Origin: Nitrospiraceae bacterium
GTDB taxonomy: Bacteria > Nitrospirota > Nitrospiria > Nitrospirales > UBA8639
Length of the DNA: 64,000 bases
Direction: 5' to 3'
Assembly: GCA_020632595.1 (NCBI GenBank)
Contig: JACKFF010000011.1
Span: 94,198-158,197, forward strand
Part shown: piece by piece, positions 10,444 to 19,773 of the stretch
How positions within the stretch are numbered: the first letter of the stretch is position 1
Layout of the letters: the number at the start of each line of letters is the position of its first letter
Program-made: the position numbers and the translations under genes
The notes under the pieces: generated by a model
Database searches by the model: none
What the model was told of the DNA's origin: nothing
What the model saw: only the letters and a program-made list of their open reading frames with translations

Positions 10444-11676
10444 ATGAATACCGGCATTGCCAGCTATAGAAATATCTTCGTCGGTCGCCAGCCCATTTTA
10501 GGTCCGAACCTGAAAACTATCGGCTATGAGGTGCTGTATCGAGACTGTGAATCCAACTCCGCGAACATCCCTGATGAAGCAATGGCCACAGCCCAGGTCC
10601 TCTTAAACACCTACCTCGATATTGGCCTGGAGCATGTGGTGGGAACCCACCTGGCTTTTTTGAATATTCCCACACAATTTTTATTAGATAAACATTGTGA
10701 GGCGCTCCCGAAACACCGCGTGGTCTTGGAAATATTAGAAACGGTGGAGCCCACCCAAGAAGTCATTGAAGCCATGACCTCCCTCTCTCAGCAGGGCTAT
10801 ACCATTGCCCTGGATGATTTTGTCTTCCATGATCGCTTTCGACCGTTTCTGGAATTGGCCGATATCGTAAAAATCGATGTGTTAGGTAAAAGCTCCGAAC
10901 AATTACAACACGAGACCCAACAGCTCCGGAATTACCACGCCCGCCTCCTCGCCGAAAAAGTGGAAACACGGGAGGCCTTTGAGACCTGTAAACAACTTGG
11001 GGTTTTCTATTTTCAAGGATTCTTCTTTTATCGCCCTGATATTATTCGCGGGCACGAAATCCCAGGCAATCGTGTCGCCCTCCTGGAATTATTAGGAAAA
11101 ATTCAGGATCCCAATATCTCCTTTGAAGGTCTGGTCGAGTGTATCCGAAACGATTTGTCTTTGAGCTACAAGATTCTTCGATATGTCAATTCGGCTTCTG
11201 TCGGACTTCCCAGGCGAGTGGAATCCATTGAGCAAGCTGCCTGTATGGTAGGCCTCGACCGGATACGCACCTGGGCCTCCCTCATTGTAATGGCCATTGG
11301 AAAGGACCAGCCGATGGAAATGCTGGTGATTGCCTTGGTGCGAGCGAAAATGTGCGAGAGCTTGGGACAGCAGCTTGGCGCGGATTCTCCAGAGAAGTAT
11401 TTCACCATGGGCCTTCTGTCAGTCTTAGAAGCCTTGTATGGATCTTCTATGGAAAAACTTGTGGGGAACCTTCCGCTCCCGGACGATATTCTTGAAGCCT
11501 TAATACTGGAGAAGGGAACAATGGGAACTGCGTTGCGTAGCGTGAAAGCCTACGAAAAGGGGGAGTGGTTGCAACTTAAAACACTCCAACTCTCCCCTGG
11601 CACAATTCGGGATTTCTATGTGCAAGCCATTGATTGGGCCAACCACTTCTCTCCTATGATTGAGGAGCCCGCATGA
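10444..11676 (+). CDS. EAL-HDOD domain signalling protein (YuxH/CdgJ type)
   Basis: A 410-residue protein with an N-terminal degenerate EAL domain (FVGRQPILGP, GYEVLYRD, IALDDF, YFQGFFFYRP) and a C-terminal HDOD domain (~205-400; LSYKILRYVNSA, IEQAACMVGLDRIRTWASLI). In family members of this layout the EAL part usually lacks phosphodiesterase activity and the protein acts as a signalling scaffold in motility or attachment control. Here too several catalytic EAL residues deviate, for example EVL for EAL and no DDFGTGYSS. It follows the REC-GGDEF-EAL gene but 520 bases away, so it probably has its own promoter. Confidence 0.9.
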   Translation: MNTGIASYRNIFVGRQPILGPNLKTIGYEVLYRDCESNSANIPDEAMATAQVLLNTYLDIGLEHVVGTHLAFLNIPTQFLLDKHCEALPKHRVVLEILETVEPTQEVIEAMTSLSQQGYTIALDDFVFHDRFRPFLELADIVKIDVLGKSSEQLQHETQQLRNYHARLLAEKVETREAFETCKQLGVFYFQGFFFYRPDIIRGHEIPGNRVALLELLGKIQDPNISFEGLVECIRNDLSLSYKILRYVNSASVGLPRRVESIEQAACMVGLDRIRTWASLIVMAIGKDQPMEMLVIALVRAKMCESLGQQLGADSPEKYFTMGLLSVLEALYGSSMEKLVGNLPLPDDILEALILEKGTMGTALRSVKAYEKGEWLQLKTLQLSPGTIRDFYVQAIDWANHFSPMIEEPA

Positions 11677-11892
11677 CAGTCTGACAAAACCGCCCAGTTG
11701 CTCACATTCGCTTACTTCAGCCCCCATCCCCTTAAGACTCCCCTCGCTCTTGTAATCGCTGCCAGATTTTTTTTGAGAAATTAGGCATCCCTATATCCAC
11801 ATGTTAGAATGATTTAGGGCTATCGGGTAGTTGGTCTGATTGATGCCACCTCAACACACATTCACAAGTCACTATAAAAATTAAAGATATTT

Positions 11893-12807
11893 ATGACATT
11901 CATCCCAACTTCGGAAATCACTCCCATCTCTTCATCCGGAAAGACCTCCCGCAGGAGAAACCTTCCTTCCTGGTTCAAAGTCCGTTTTCGGCCGGGCCCC
12001 CATTACCAGGAAATCCGTGAACTGATGGATACCCACCGCCTGCATACCATTTGCGAAGAAGCCCGATGTCCGAATATCTGGGAATGTTGGAATAATCGAA
12101 CCGCCACGTTTCTTATTCTTGGAGATATTTGCACCAGGCGGTGTCATTACTGTTCGGTTACCACCGGACGCCCATCTGCAGTGGACCGAGAAGAGCCTCA
12201 GCGGGTGGCAGATGCCGTCAAGCTCCTTAAACTGCGGCACGCGGTGGTGACATCGGTTAATCGAGACGATCTCCCCGATGGAGGGGCTGTATTGTTTGCG
12301 GAGACCATTCAACGAATCCGCCATGAAAATCCCGCATGCACCGTCGAAGTATTGATCCCGGACTTCCAAGGACATCAGACTGATCTGGAAATAGTCATGC
12401 AGGCCAAGCCGGATATTTTGAATCATAATATTGAGACCATTCCTCGCCTTTTCCCTTCCATTCGTCCACAGGGAAAATACCAACGCTCGCTTCAGGTCCT
12501 TGATTGGGCCAAGACCATGGGAGGACGAACCAAATCGGGGCTCATGGCAGGTCTGGGAGAATCAAACGATGAAATCCGTCAGGTGATGCGGGATCTTCGC
12601 CGAGTGAATTGCGACATTCTGACCATCGGCCAATACCTTCAACCGACTATCCAGCATGCGCCGGTTTCTCGATACTATAGTCCGGAGGAATTCGAAGAAT
12701 TCAAACAGGAGGGAACGGCTTTAGGTTTTCAGCACGTAGAGTCCGGCCCCCTCGTCCGCTCGTCTTACCATGCAGAAGAGCAAACACACGGACAGACCCG
12801 TGCCTGA
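11893..12807 (+). CDS. lipA: Lipoyl synthase (radical SAM)
   Basis: Inserts two sulfur atoms into protein-bound octanoyl groups to give the lipoyl cofactor of 2-oxoacid dehydrogenases and the glycine cleavage system. The 304-residue length is normal. Both [4Fe-4S] sites are visible: the auxiliary cluster C54-X4-C59-X5-C65 (CEEARCPNIWEC) and the radical-SAM cluster C80-X3-C84-X2-C87 (CTRRCHYC). The C-terminal RSSYHAEE motif, which carries the auxiliary-cluster serine ligand, is present. No lipB neighbours it. It converges with a small minus-strand gene 38 bases downstream. Confidence 0.96.
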   Translation: MTFIPTSEITPISSSGKTSRRRNLPSWFKVRFRPGPHYQEIRELMDTHRLHTICEEARCPNIWECWNNRTATFLILGDICTRRCHYCSVTTGRPSAVDREEPQRVADAVKLLKLRHAVVTSVNRDDLPDGGAVLFAETIQRIRHENPACTVEVLIPDFQGHQTDLEIVMQAKPDILNHNIETIPRLFPSIRPQGKYQRSLQVLDWAKTMGGRTKSGLMAGLGESNDEIRQVMRDLRRVNCDILTIGQYLQPTIQHAPVSRYYSPEEFEEFKQEGTALGFQHVESGPLVRSSYHAEEQTHGQTRA

Positions 12808-12845
12808 ATCCCAAGCCATTCGATCTGGTGGGCCGCAGACCCCAG

Positions 12846-13013
12846 TCAGACCGGTTGGTGAAGATCTAATCGTGAACCAGGCTTGTCGGACTTGGAAAAA
12901 GAATAATTCTGCTTCTGGGCGAGGGAATCCAAATACACATGCTCGCAGAGGTTCCGAAGAGTGACAAAATCGAATTGCGTATACTCGTGACAGCAGGTTT
13001 CACATTTCATCAT
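12846..13013 (-). CDS. Small cysteine-rich hypothetical protein (55 aa)
   Basis: Begins MMKCETCCHEY and carries Cys4, Cys7, Cys8, His9, Cys23 and His25, a spacing that could bind a metal. The start was chosen because GGAGAG lies seven bases before the first ATG of an ATGATG pair; an upstream in-frame extension to 13079 lacks such a site. It converges with lipA. No family is recognised, and function is unknown. Confidence 0.45.
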   Translation of the reverse strand: MMKCETCCHEYTQFDFVTLRNLCEHVYLDSLAQKQNYSFSKSDKPGSRLDLHQPV

Positions 13014-13254
13014 TGGCCTTCTCTCCAATAATTTGCAAACGTGCACCGAATACATTAAAATTAGCGGAAGGACGAACACTTCGAACTACGCACCGTATCT
13101 CCCCCAAGTGATAAAGTGAATAATTCTGAAATGTCCACCCTTCCCGCATTTGTGACATCGCGGTGTTGTTCTTCTATCTCCTTCCGCGATGCCTTCCTCT
13201 CCTAAAATTCTTTCTCACGGCTTTTTCTCATAGAACCAATTTCGGCACTCACTG

Positions 13255-13599
13255 TTATCGAATGATCAACGCATGTCCGTCCGGGGCCGAGACCAGAGCA
13301 CTAACGGGTTGCCCGAGTTCTTTTTGCCCATTCGGAAAGGCAGTATCTTTCCCCACCTGGATTTTGATCGGTTGTTCGGCTGACGCCCCTTCAATGATAA
13401 AAAGGTCTCCCTGGATAGCCTGAAGCGTCCCTTCCACATTGACATATCGTGCCGTCGAAGTCGGCGAATTGGTCTGAAGTTCCTGCCGAACTTGGGGTGT
13501 TTGAGCCATCTGTTCCCCGTCCATGGCAAGCCCCGGAAGAACTCCCTGGAAACAACCCATCACCAACATCAAGATACAAAGTTTGGTCAATGGTTTCAT
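13255..13599 (-). CDS. Secreted hypothetical protein
   Basis: A 114-residue protein starting MKPLTKLCILMLVMG with a typical signal peptide ending near residue 25 (GLAMDG). The mature part (NVEGTLQAIQGDLFIIEG, KIQVGKDTAF) looks like a small beta-rich domain of the kind found in periplasmic metal or RNA-binding-like folds, but no family is assigned. The start at 13599 is favoured over a longer frame by a strong ribosome binding site (AAGGAGG) directly upstream. Confidence 0.7.
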   Translation of the reverse strand: MKPLTKLCILMLVMGCFQGVLPGLAMDGEQMAQTPQVRQELQTNSPTSTARYVNVEGTLQAIQGDLFIIEGASAEQPIKIQVGKDTAFPNGQKELGQPVSALVSAPDGHALIIR

Positions 13600-14011
13600 T
13601 TCAACCTCCTTCCACGACAAATAAATGCACCTAAAAACCTTATCGTGTTTCATCGCTGACATGAAATAAAACATTGCAAGGCTCATTCCCTACTATGACA
13701 TCTTTTTTTTCATGAACAACTTCAAGTGGTTAGATGTCATCTGTGGCAAACCGCAACAGGTGACACATAAGGATGTGCAGGCAATCGCCTACAACTTCAC
13801 CAACAAAGCTGTAGGGAGATAAATGCAGATGGGCAGATACCGGAAAACGAGGGGCCCTTTCTCCGGTTGATGAAGAAGGGGCCCTTGTGAAGGATGATTT
13901 ATTTGGAACGCGCCATGCGCCCCAACCTCTCAGGTTTAAACAAGAAATCTCCTCAAGAGGAACTTTTCATGATTCAAGATGGCTTTTCTCTATCCCACCA
14001 TGATGACCATG
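13600..14011. other. 412-base intergenic region
   Basis: Lies between two minus-strand genes. Apart from the hairpin at 13849-13887, no feature is supported; short open frames here lack ribosome binding sites and family resemblance. Confidence 0.5.
13849..13887 (-). terminator. Strong hairpin downstream of the Spy/CpxP-like gene
   Basis: The arms around GGGGCCC at 13851-13857 and 13879-13885, extended by TTTCTCC/GAAGAA, form a stem of about 14 pairs with a few G-U wobbles and a seven-base loop. On the minus strand a short T-rich stretch follows. It sits about 125 bases past the stop of the minus-strand gene at 14012 and may terminate it. Confidence 0.45.
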
Positions 14012-14569
14012 CTATTTTTTGGGATACTCTCCATGAGGGTTTTTGCTTTCATGTATCTCCCCTCCATGAAAGGCCATCCCTTCCATATGCTCACGAAGCC
14101 GGGACCGAAACTGCTCATATTGCGCGGGCGTCAAGACCTCTTTGACTTTGAGATAAACCCCGACACGATACATCATCATGTTTTTTTGTAATAGGCTGAT
14201 TTCATCGACCTTACTGGCAATGGCGGCCATATCGGGTTGCTTCGCATCCATGAGAGTCCCCATATCGACCATCGCCACCCGCAAATCGGCCCCGTTCTGA
14301 ATCATGGTTTTCCGATAGTCCAATTCAAGCGGACGGAGCCGGGTCACCTGATCCTCGGAAAGACCCAGCTCCTCTTTCATGTCCAAGGGAGAAAGACCAC
14401 CATGATGTTCCATCCCTTCATGAGCACTGTTTCCATATCCCATTCCCGCATGCGGCTGTTTCCCATGTGGATCTTGTGCACTCCCGGGGTCCGCTCCTGC
14501 CAAGGACCCTGTTCCCCCCACTAATGCCACCAATCCCGCCACGACCATGAAGTGTTTCAAACCCTGCAT
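14012..14569 (-). CDS. Spy/CpxP-family periplasmic protein
   Basis: A 185-residue exported protein. The signal peptide (MQGLKHFMVVAGLVALVGG) is followed by a His/Met/Gly-rich linker (HGKQPHAGMGYG, HEGMEHHGG) and an alpha-helical domain with the LTxxQ-type motifs of the family (LGLSEDQVTRL, LTPAQYEQFRSRL). Relatives are periplasmic chaperones or metal-stress sensors. The His/Met-rich segment suggests metal binding (inference). The start at 14569 has GGGGAT upstream; it is divergent from citrate synthase with 210 bases between them. Confidence 0.75.
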   Translation of the reverse strand: MQGLKHFMVVAGLVALVGGTGSLAGADPGSAQDPHGKQPHAGMGYGNSAHEGMEHHGGLSPLDMKEELGLSEDQVTRLRPLELDYRKTMIQNGADLRVAMVDMGTLMDAKQPDMAAIASKVDEISLLQKNMMMYRVGVYLKVKEVLTPAQYEQFRSRLREHMEGMAFHGGEIHESKNPHGEYPKK

Positions 14570-14779
14570 ACTCAAATCCCCTTTCTTGAAAGTAAAATTA
14601 TTCGCCCTTCCCAAACCAATGACCCATGCCTATTTTATAGTCAACTCCGCACTCCATAAAAATTTCTTAATTAACTATAGCAAATTCATCGGGAAAGTTG
14701 GGGGGAAGGTCACGAGCAAGGTATACTGGAGTTATGCGTCATTATTCGGAGATGAAATCTAAGAGAAAGAGAAGGTGAG

Positions 14780-15919
14780 ATGGAAGATTTTTTGCCAGGC
14801 CTAGCGGGGGTTCCTGCCGCGAAATCAACAATCAGTTATGTCGATGGAAACCAGGGAATTCTCGAATATCGCGGGATCCCGATCGAGGAACTTGCCACCC
14901 GAAGCACCTTTACCGAAACGGCGTTTTTATTATTATTCAACCGGCTTCCAACCCGGGAAGAACTCTCCCGGTTTCAGGAGGATCTTACTCATCATCGGCG
15001 GATCAAATATCGTATCACCGATCTCCTGAAATGCCTCCCGGAGCATGGACACCCGATGGATGCCCTGCAAGCGGCAGTCGCCGCCCTCGGCATGTTTTAT
15101 CCGGTGCCGGATGTCCGTGATGATGCCACCCGGTACTGGACCGCTGTCCGGCTCATCGCCAAACTCCCCACCATCGTTGCCGCCTTTGCCCGCCTGCGTC
15201 ATGGCGATGAGCAGATACAACCGCGTGACGACCTGTCCTTCGCCGAAAACTTTCTGTACATGCTCACCGAAAAAGTCCCTGCTCCCGATATTGCCAGGAT
15301 GTTCGATATCTGTTTGATTCTTCATGCCGAACACACCATGAACGCCTCGACATTTAGCGGACTGGTGACAGCCTCCACACTAGCCGATCCGTTTACGGTC
15401 ATCGCCTCTGCCATTGGCACTCTAGAAGGCCCATTACATGGCGGCGCCAATGAGGCGGTCATTCACATGCTGGAGGAGATAGGAACGGTTGAGGCTATTC
15501 CTGCATACCTGGACCAGAAATTTTCATTAAAGCAAAAAATTATGGGGTTCGGGCATCGGATTTATAAAGTCAAAGACCCACGCGCCACCGTGTTACAAGA
15601 GTTCGCCCAGGAATTGGATACCCGACCGGATGGCAATTCCTTATTTGCGCTGGCCAGGGCGGTTGAGCAGGAAATGGAAAAACGCGTGGGACCCAAAGGC
15701 ATACGGCCCAACGTGGATTTTTACTCCGGGATTATTTACCATCGAATGGGCATCGACACTGATTTATTCACCCCGATCTTTGCGATGGCAAGGGTGGCGG
15801 GGTGGTTAGCGCACTGCTTTGAACAATATCAGGATAATCATTTATTCCGGCCTGACCAGATTTATGAGGGGCCTCGCCATCGTGCATATCAATCAGTGGA
15901 AACGCGTGAAACCCGTTGA
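14780..15919 (+). CDS. gltA: Citrate synthase
   Basis: Condenses acetyl-CoA with oxaloacetate (or cleaves citrate where it runs in reverse). The 379-residue length fits the short type of archaea and many bacteria. The catalytic triad is intact: H220 in GPLHGGAN, H259 in GFGHRIYK and D313 in VDFYSG, and LHAEHTMNAST is also conserved. It is followed within 70 bases by sdhA and then sdhB and sdhE-like genes, forming a TCA-cycle block. 2-Methylcitrate synthase is an alternative, but no prp genes are nearby. Confidence 0.93.
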   Translation: MEDFLPGLAGVPAAKSTISYVDGNQGILEYRGIPIEELATRSTFTETAFLLLFNRLPTREELSRFQEDLTHHRRIKYRITDLLKCLPEHGHPMDALQAAVAALGMFYPVPDVRDDATRYWTAVRLIAKLPTIVAAFARLRHGDEQIQPRDDLSFAENFLYMLTEKVPAPDIARMFDICLILHAEHTMNASTFSGLVTASTLADPFTVIASAIGTLEGPLHGGANEAVIHMLEEIGTVEAIPAYLDQKFSLKQKIMGFGHRIYKVKDPRATVLQEFAQELDTRPDGNSLFALARAVEQEMEKRVGPKGIRPNVDFYSGIIYHRMGIDTDLFTPIFAMARVAGWLAHCFEQYQDNHLFRPDQIYEGPRHRAYQSVETRETR

Positions 15920-15988
15920 TCGGGTCACATACCCGACCGACATCATTGCTGTAAGAATCTTTGTGCCACGCATAGGTGCCTGGAAACA

Positions 15989-17704
15989 ATGAACTCTTCC
16001 TTTTCTTATGATGTGCTCGTCATTGGGGCCGGCCTGGCCGGCATGCGGGCCGCCATCGCCGCGCATACCCAGGGGGCTTCTGTGGCTATCATGACAAAAG
16101 TGCATCCTGTGCGCAGTCATTCCAATGCCGCGCAAGGCGGCATTAACGCCGCCCTGACCGACCGGGGAGACCACTGGGAAGACCATGCCTTCGAAACGGT
16201 GAAAGGCAGTGATTATCTCAGCGACCAGGACGCCGTTGAGGTTCTCGCTCAAGAAGCCGGCCAGGATATTATCGCCTTGGAGCATATGGGGGTCATTTTT
16301 AACCGAAACGAGGAAGGCCAGCTCGGGACGCGCCGGTTCGGCGGACAGAAACGGGCACGAACGTTTTTTGTGTCCGACTTTACCGGGCAGGCGCTGCTTC
16401 ACGTGCTGTATGAACAAACGCTGCAGGCAAAAATTCCCGTCTATGAAGAATGGTTTGCGACCTCCCTCGTGAAAGACGATCAGGGCCGGTGTGCCGGAGT
16501 GGTGGCCTTTGAAATTCGCACAGGAACGTTCGCACTATTTCGAGCCAAAGCCGTGATCATGGCCACAGGCGGCTTAGGCCGGGTGTACGAACCCAGCACC
16601 AACGCCTTGATTTGTACGGGAGATGGCATGGCCGTGGCCTACCGTGCCGGGGCGCCCTTAATGGATATGGAAATGGTGCAGTATCACCCGACGACCCTGA
16701 AGGGGAAGGGCCTCCTGATTACAGAAGCCGCCAGAGGAGAAGGGGCTTATCTTCTCAACAGCAAGGGGGAGCGCTTCATGGAACGCTACGCGCCCAATAT
16801 GCTGGAGCTGGCTTCACGAGATGTCGTCTCCCGTGCGGAACAAATTGAAATCAATGAAGGGCGCGGCATCAAAGGCTGCGTCCTGCTCGACTGCCGGCAT
16901 TTGGGACGGGCCTTTCTTCAGGATCGTCTCGGACAAATCTATGCCGAAGCCAAAACGTTTGCCAATATCGATTTGGCCGAGGAGCCCTTACCCATCCGCC
17001 CAGGGATGCATTACCAGATGGGAGGCATCAAAACCGATACCGAAGGCCGATGTTGGGATGTCAAAGGCCAATGGGCCGGCGTGCCAGGTCTTTTCGCTGC
17101 GGGAGAAACCGCGTGCGTGAGCTTGCATGGCGGCAACAGGCTTGGCGCGAACTCTCTCTTGGACACCGTCGTATTTGGACGACGGGCAGGAACATGTGCC
17201 GCGGAGTATGCCCATACACTCCCTTCTTCCACCATTCCGGACAGCGCGATGGAGGCAGACACACGTCTGGTGGCGGACATCGTGTCACGGAAAGGACCGG
17301 GAGAACGAGCGGCTGCGTTGCGTCTGGAGATGGGCACCACCATGAACCGGCATGTGTCGGTCTTTCGTGAGGAGGAAGGCATGGAGACCGCCCTCCACCA
17401 TATCACCCAATTGAAAGCACGCTGGCCCGATCTCACCATCCAGGATAAAGGGCAGGTGTTTAATACCGGGCTGATCGCGGCATTGGAACTGGGGTTTATG
17501 TTGGACTGTGCCGAAGCCATTATTGTGGGCGCGCTCACCAGACAGGAAAGCCGAGGGGCCCATTTCCGGACGGACTATCTTGATCGGGACGACGAACACT
17601 GGCTCAAACATGTGTTGCTGTATCATAGACCCGATGCTCCGCCACACGTCGACTATCTCCCGGTGCGCATCACCCAATGGCAACCGCAAATTCGCGTCTA
17701 TTAA
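15989..17704 (+). CDS. sdhA: Succinate dehydrogenase/fumarate reductase flavoprotein subunit
   Basis: A 571-residue catalytic subunit interconverting succinate and fumarate. The N-terminal dinucleotide fold (VLVIGAGLAGMRAA) is followed by RSHSNAAQGG, whose H44 is the expected covalent FAD attachment histidine. Substrate-site motifs such as QYHPTTLKGKG, TEAARGEGA and MGGIKTD are present, and HGGNRLGANSLLD closes the FAD site. The neighbours sdhB and an SdhE-like protein without a membrane anchor indicate the archaeal-type (type E) complex rather than SdhABCD. Confidence 0.95.
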   Translation: MNSSFSYDVLVIGAGLAGMRAAIAAHTQGASVAIMTKVHPVRSHSNAAQGGINAALTDRGDHWEDHAFETVKGSDYLSDQDAVEVLAQEAGQDIIALEHMGVIFNRNEEGQLGTRRFGGQKRARTFFVSDFTGQALLHVLYEQTLQAKIPVYEEWFATSLVKDDQGRCAGVVAFEIRTGTFALFRAKAVIMATGGLGRVYEPSTNALICTGDGMAVAYRAGAPLMDMEMVQYHPTTLKGKGLLITEAARGEGAYLLNSKGERFMERYAPNMLELASRDVVSRAEQIEINEGRGIKGCVLLDCRHLGRAFLQDRLGQIYAEAKTFANIDLAEEPLPIRPGMHYQMGGIKTDTEGRCWDVKGQWAGVPGLFAAGETACVSLHGGNRLGANSLLDTVVFGRRAGTCAAEYAHTLPSSTIPDSAMEADTRLVADIVSRKGPGERAAALRLEMGTTMNRHVSVFREEEGMETALHHITQLKARWPDLTIQDKGQVFNTGLIAALELGFMLDCAEAIIVGALTRQESRGAHFRTDYLDRDDEHWLKHVLLYHRPDAPPHVDYLPVRITQWQPQIRVY

Positions 17705-17816
17705 TGCAATTAAATGGCCCATCATGGCTTCTTCGGAACCTGAGAGTTGCGAAGACATCCGGTAACGGCTTGAAGGAGGTATACTGTAAGCATAAGCCGA
17801 GGAAACATACCCACTG

Positions 17817-18776
17817 ATGCACACCACTCTTCGCATACGCCGCTTTAATCCGGAGCACGATCATCCCTCCTCGTATTATCAGGAATATGATCTGGAAATT
17901 GATCCTTCCGACAGTGTCCTCGATGGACTGATTAAAATTCGAGAAACCATCGATGATTCCTTAACACTGCGTTGTTCCTGTCGCGGAGCTATTTGCGGGT
18001 CCTGCGGCATGCGCATTAACGGGCACGCCACACTGGCCTGCAAAACCAAGATGATTTCGGTCGCCTCGGAAGGAGGGACGATTCAGGTTGAACCCATGAA
18101 CAATATGCCGGTCATCAAGGATCTGGTCACGGATATGGCACCGTTCTGGTCAAAGATTCGACAAATTCAGCCGTGGCTCCAAACGGAAGGGCCGCCTCCA
18201 ACCGCTGAATACACCGCATCCCCGAAGTCCATGAGCCACCTTTCCGGGGTCATGAGCTGTATCATGTGTGGCGTCTGCGTCTCCGACTGCACGGTCCTGG
18301 ATATTGACAAGACGTTCGTCGGGCCTGCTGCCCTGGCGAAAGCCTACCGGTTCGTCGCCGACCCGCGGGATGCGGCGGCTTCCCAACGACTGAATTCCCT
18401 TAATCAGGCAGGCGGCATGTGGGATTGCACCCGGTGCATGGAATGTATTCAGGTCTGCCCCAAAGGAGTAGGCCCGATGGACCGCATCATGGCGTTGCGG
18501 GCAAAAGGTCTGGCAGAAAAAGTTCCGGCCACCTGTGGCTCCCGACATGCCGAGGTATTTTCGGACATTATCAAACACAAAGGAATTCTTGACGAACCGA
18601 TGCTGGCGATCAGAACCTTCGGCCTGAAAAACATTGGCCGGTTATTCGGTATGATCCCCATGGTTCTTCAATCTGTCCTCAAAGGCAAAGTCCCCCTCTC
18701 GGGTCCGCTTCACCGTCCGATTTCCGGAATCCACCATATCCAACGGCTCTTCAAACAGGTCAGGAAAAAACGATGA
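17817..18776 (+). CDS. sdhB: Succinate dehydrogenase/fumarate reductase iron-sulfur subunit
   Basis: A 319-residue electron-transfer subunit, longer than the usual ~240 because of a C-terminal extension. The [2Fe-2S] ligands are C55, C60, C63 (CRGAICGSC) and C75. The ferredoxin-like half has CIMCGVCVSDC and CTRCMECIQVCPKG. The latter carries an extra cysteine where canonical SdhB has a hydrophobic residue, as in type E enzymes whose centre S3 is a second [4Fe-4S] cluster rather than [3Fe-4S]. Position between sdhA and the SdhE-like gene supports this reading. Confidence 0.93.
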   Translation: MHTTLRIRRFNPEHDHPSSYYQEYDLEIDPSDSVLDGLIKIRETIDDSLTLRCSCRGAICGSCGMRINGHATLACKTKMISVASEGGTIQVEPMNNMPVIKDLVTDMAPFWSKIRQIQPWLQTEGPPPTAEYTASPKSMSHLSGVMSCIMCGVCVSDCTVLDIDKTFVGPAALAKAYRFVADPRDAAASQRLNSLNQAGGMWDCTRCMECIQVCPKGVGPMDRIMALRAKGLAEKVPATCGSRHAEVFSDIIKHKGILDEPMLAIRTFGLKNIGRLFGMIPMVLQSVLKGKVPLSGPLHRPISGIHHIQRLFKQVRKKR

Positions 18777-18858
18777 CGTCTGTTAAAACCATGGCTTTTA
18801 TTTCCGGGTACAACCCTTTTCTTCCTGGTATGGGGAGAAAACAAGAAGGGAGAGAGCA

Positions 18859-19743
18859 ATGAAATATGCCTTCTTTCCGGGTTGCGTCTCCAAGGGAGCC
18901 TGCCCCGAATTGTATCAATCCGTCATGCAGGTCTATCCCAAATTGGGAATCGAACTCGCAGAAATGACGACCGCTTCCTGTACCGGTGCGGGGGTCTTGC
19001 AGGAAAAAGACCCGCGGTTGGGCGATGCGCTGAATGCCCGCACTTTTGCGCTGGCCGAACAACAGGGTCTTCCCATCATGACTATCTGTAGTACCTGCCA
19101 GGGCGTGATGAGCCAAGCCAACCATCGTCTCACCACCCAACCGCACTACCTTCAGGAGATTAACGGCTTGCTCCAAGAGGAAGGATTAACCTATCGGGGA
19201 ACCACCACGGTCAAACATTTTTTGTGGATCCTCCTGGAAGATGTGGGCGAGGAAACGTTGCGACAACACATCACCCGTCCCTTATCCGGTCTTCGTGCCG
19301 CGCCGTTTTATGGGTGCTATATCCAACGGCCGACCAATGCGCTGGAATTCGACCGGCATCCTGATCGGGGAAAGTCGCTTGAACGGATCATCGAAATATT
19401 AGGAGCGGAGGTCGTGGACTTTCCAGGGAAAACCCGATGTTGCGGATTTCCCATTTTGACCATTAATGAAAAAAACTCGCTCACGATGGTCGCCACGCAT
19501 ACGCGGGATGCCAAATCACACGGAGCCGATATCATGGTGACCCCCTGCCCGCTTTGCCATCTCAACCTCGACGGCATGCAGACCAAAGCCGCCAGCCAGG
19601 AACAGGCTTCCATCGATCTCCCGATTCTCCATCTTCCCCAATTATTAGGCCTTGCCATGGGGTTGGATACCAAGAGCCTCGGATTACAACGAAATCTCAT
19701 TTCTCCCGAATCCGCTCTGGCTAAAATTGGTGGCGGCGGATAA
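18859..19743 (+). CDS. SdhE/HdrB-like CCG-domain subunit of type E succinate dehydrogenase
   Basis: A 294-residue protein related to the heterodisulfide reductase B subunit and archaeal SdhE, taking the place of a membrane anchor. Two cysteine-rich (CCG) domains are visible: the first with FPGC9, SC41TGAG in place of CCG, and CSTC; the second with YGCY, TRCCGFP and PCPLC. In this family these motifs bind non-cubane or [2Fe-2S]/zinc centres. No transmembrane segments are present, so membrane contact would be peripheral. Last gene of the citrate synthase/sdh block. Confidence 0.88.
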   Translation: MKYAFFPGCVSKGACPELYQSVMQVYPKLGIELAEMTTASCTGAGVLQEKDPRLGDALNARTFALAEQQGLPIMTICSTCQGVMSQANHRLTTQPHYLQEINGLLQEEGLTYRGTTTVKHFLWILLEDVGEETLRQHITRPLSGLRAAPFYGCYIQRPTNALEFDRHPDRGKSLERIIEILGAEVVDFPGKTRCCGFPILTINEKNSLTMVATHTRDAKSHGADIMVTPCPLCHLNLDGMQTKAASQEQASIDLPILHLPQLLGLAMGLDTKSLGLQRNLISPESALAKIGGGG

Positions 19744-19773
19744 CCATCGTTTTCCTGTTGAAAGTCTGCATTA

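Noticed and set aside
11760..11800. T-rich stretch before lipA as another regulon upstream box
   Set aside because: It resembles the AT-rich box only in the T run; no -24/-12 element lies 110 bases downstream.
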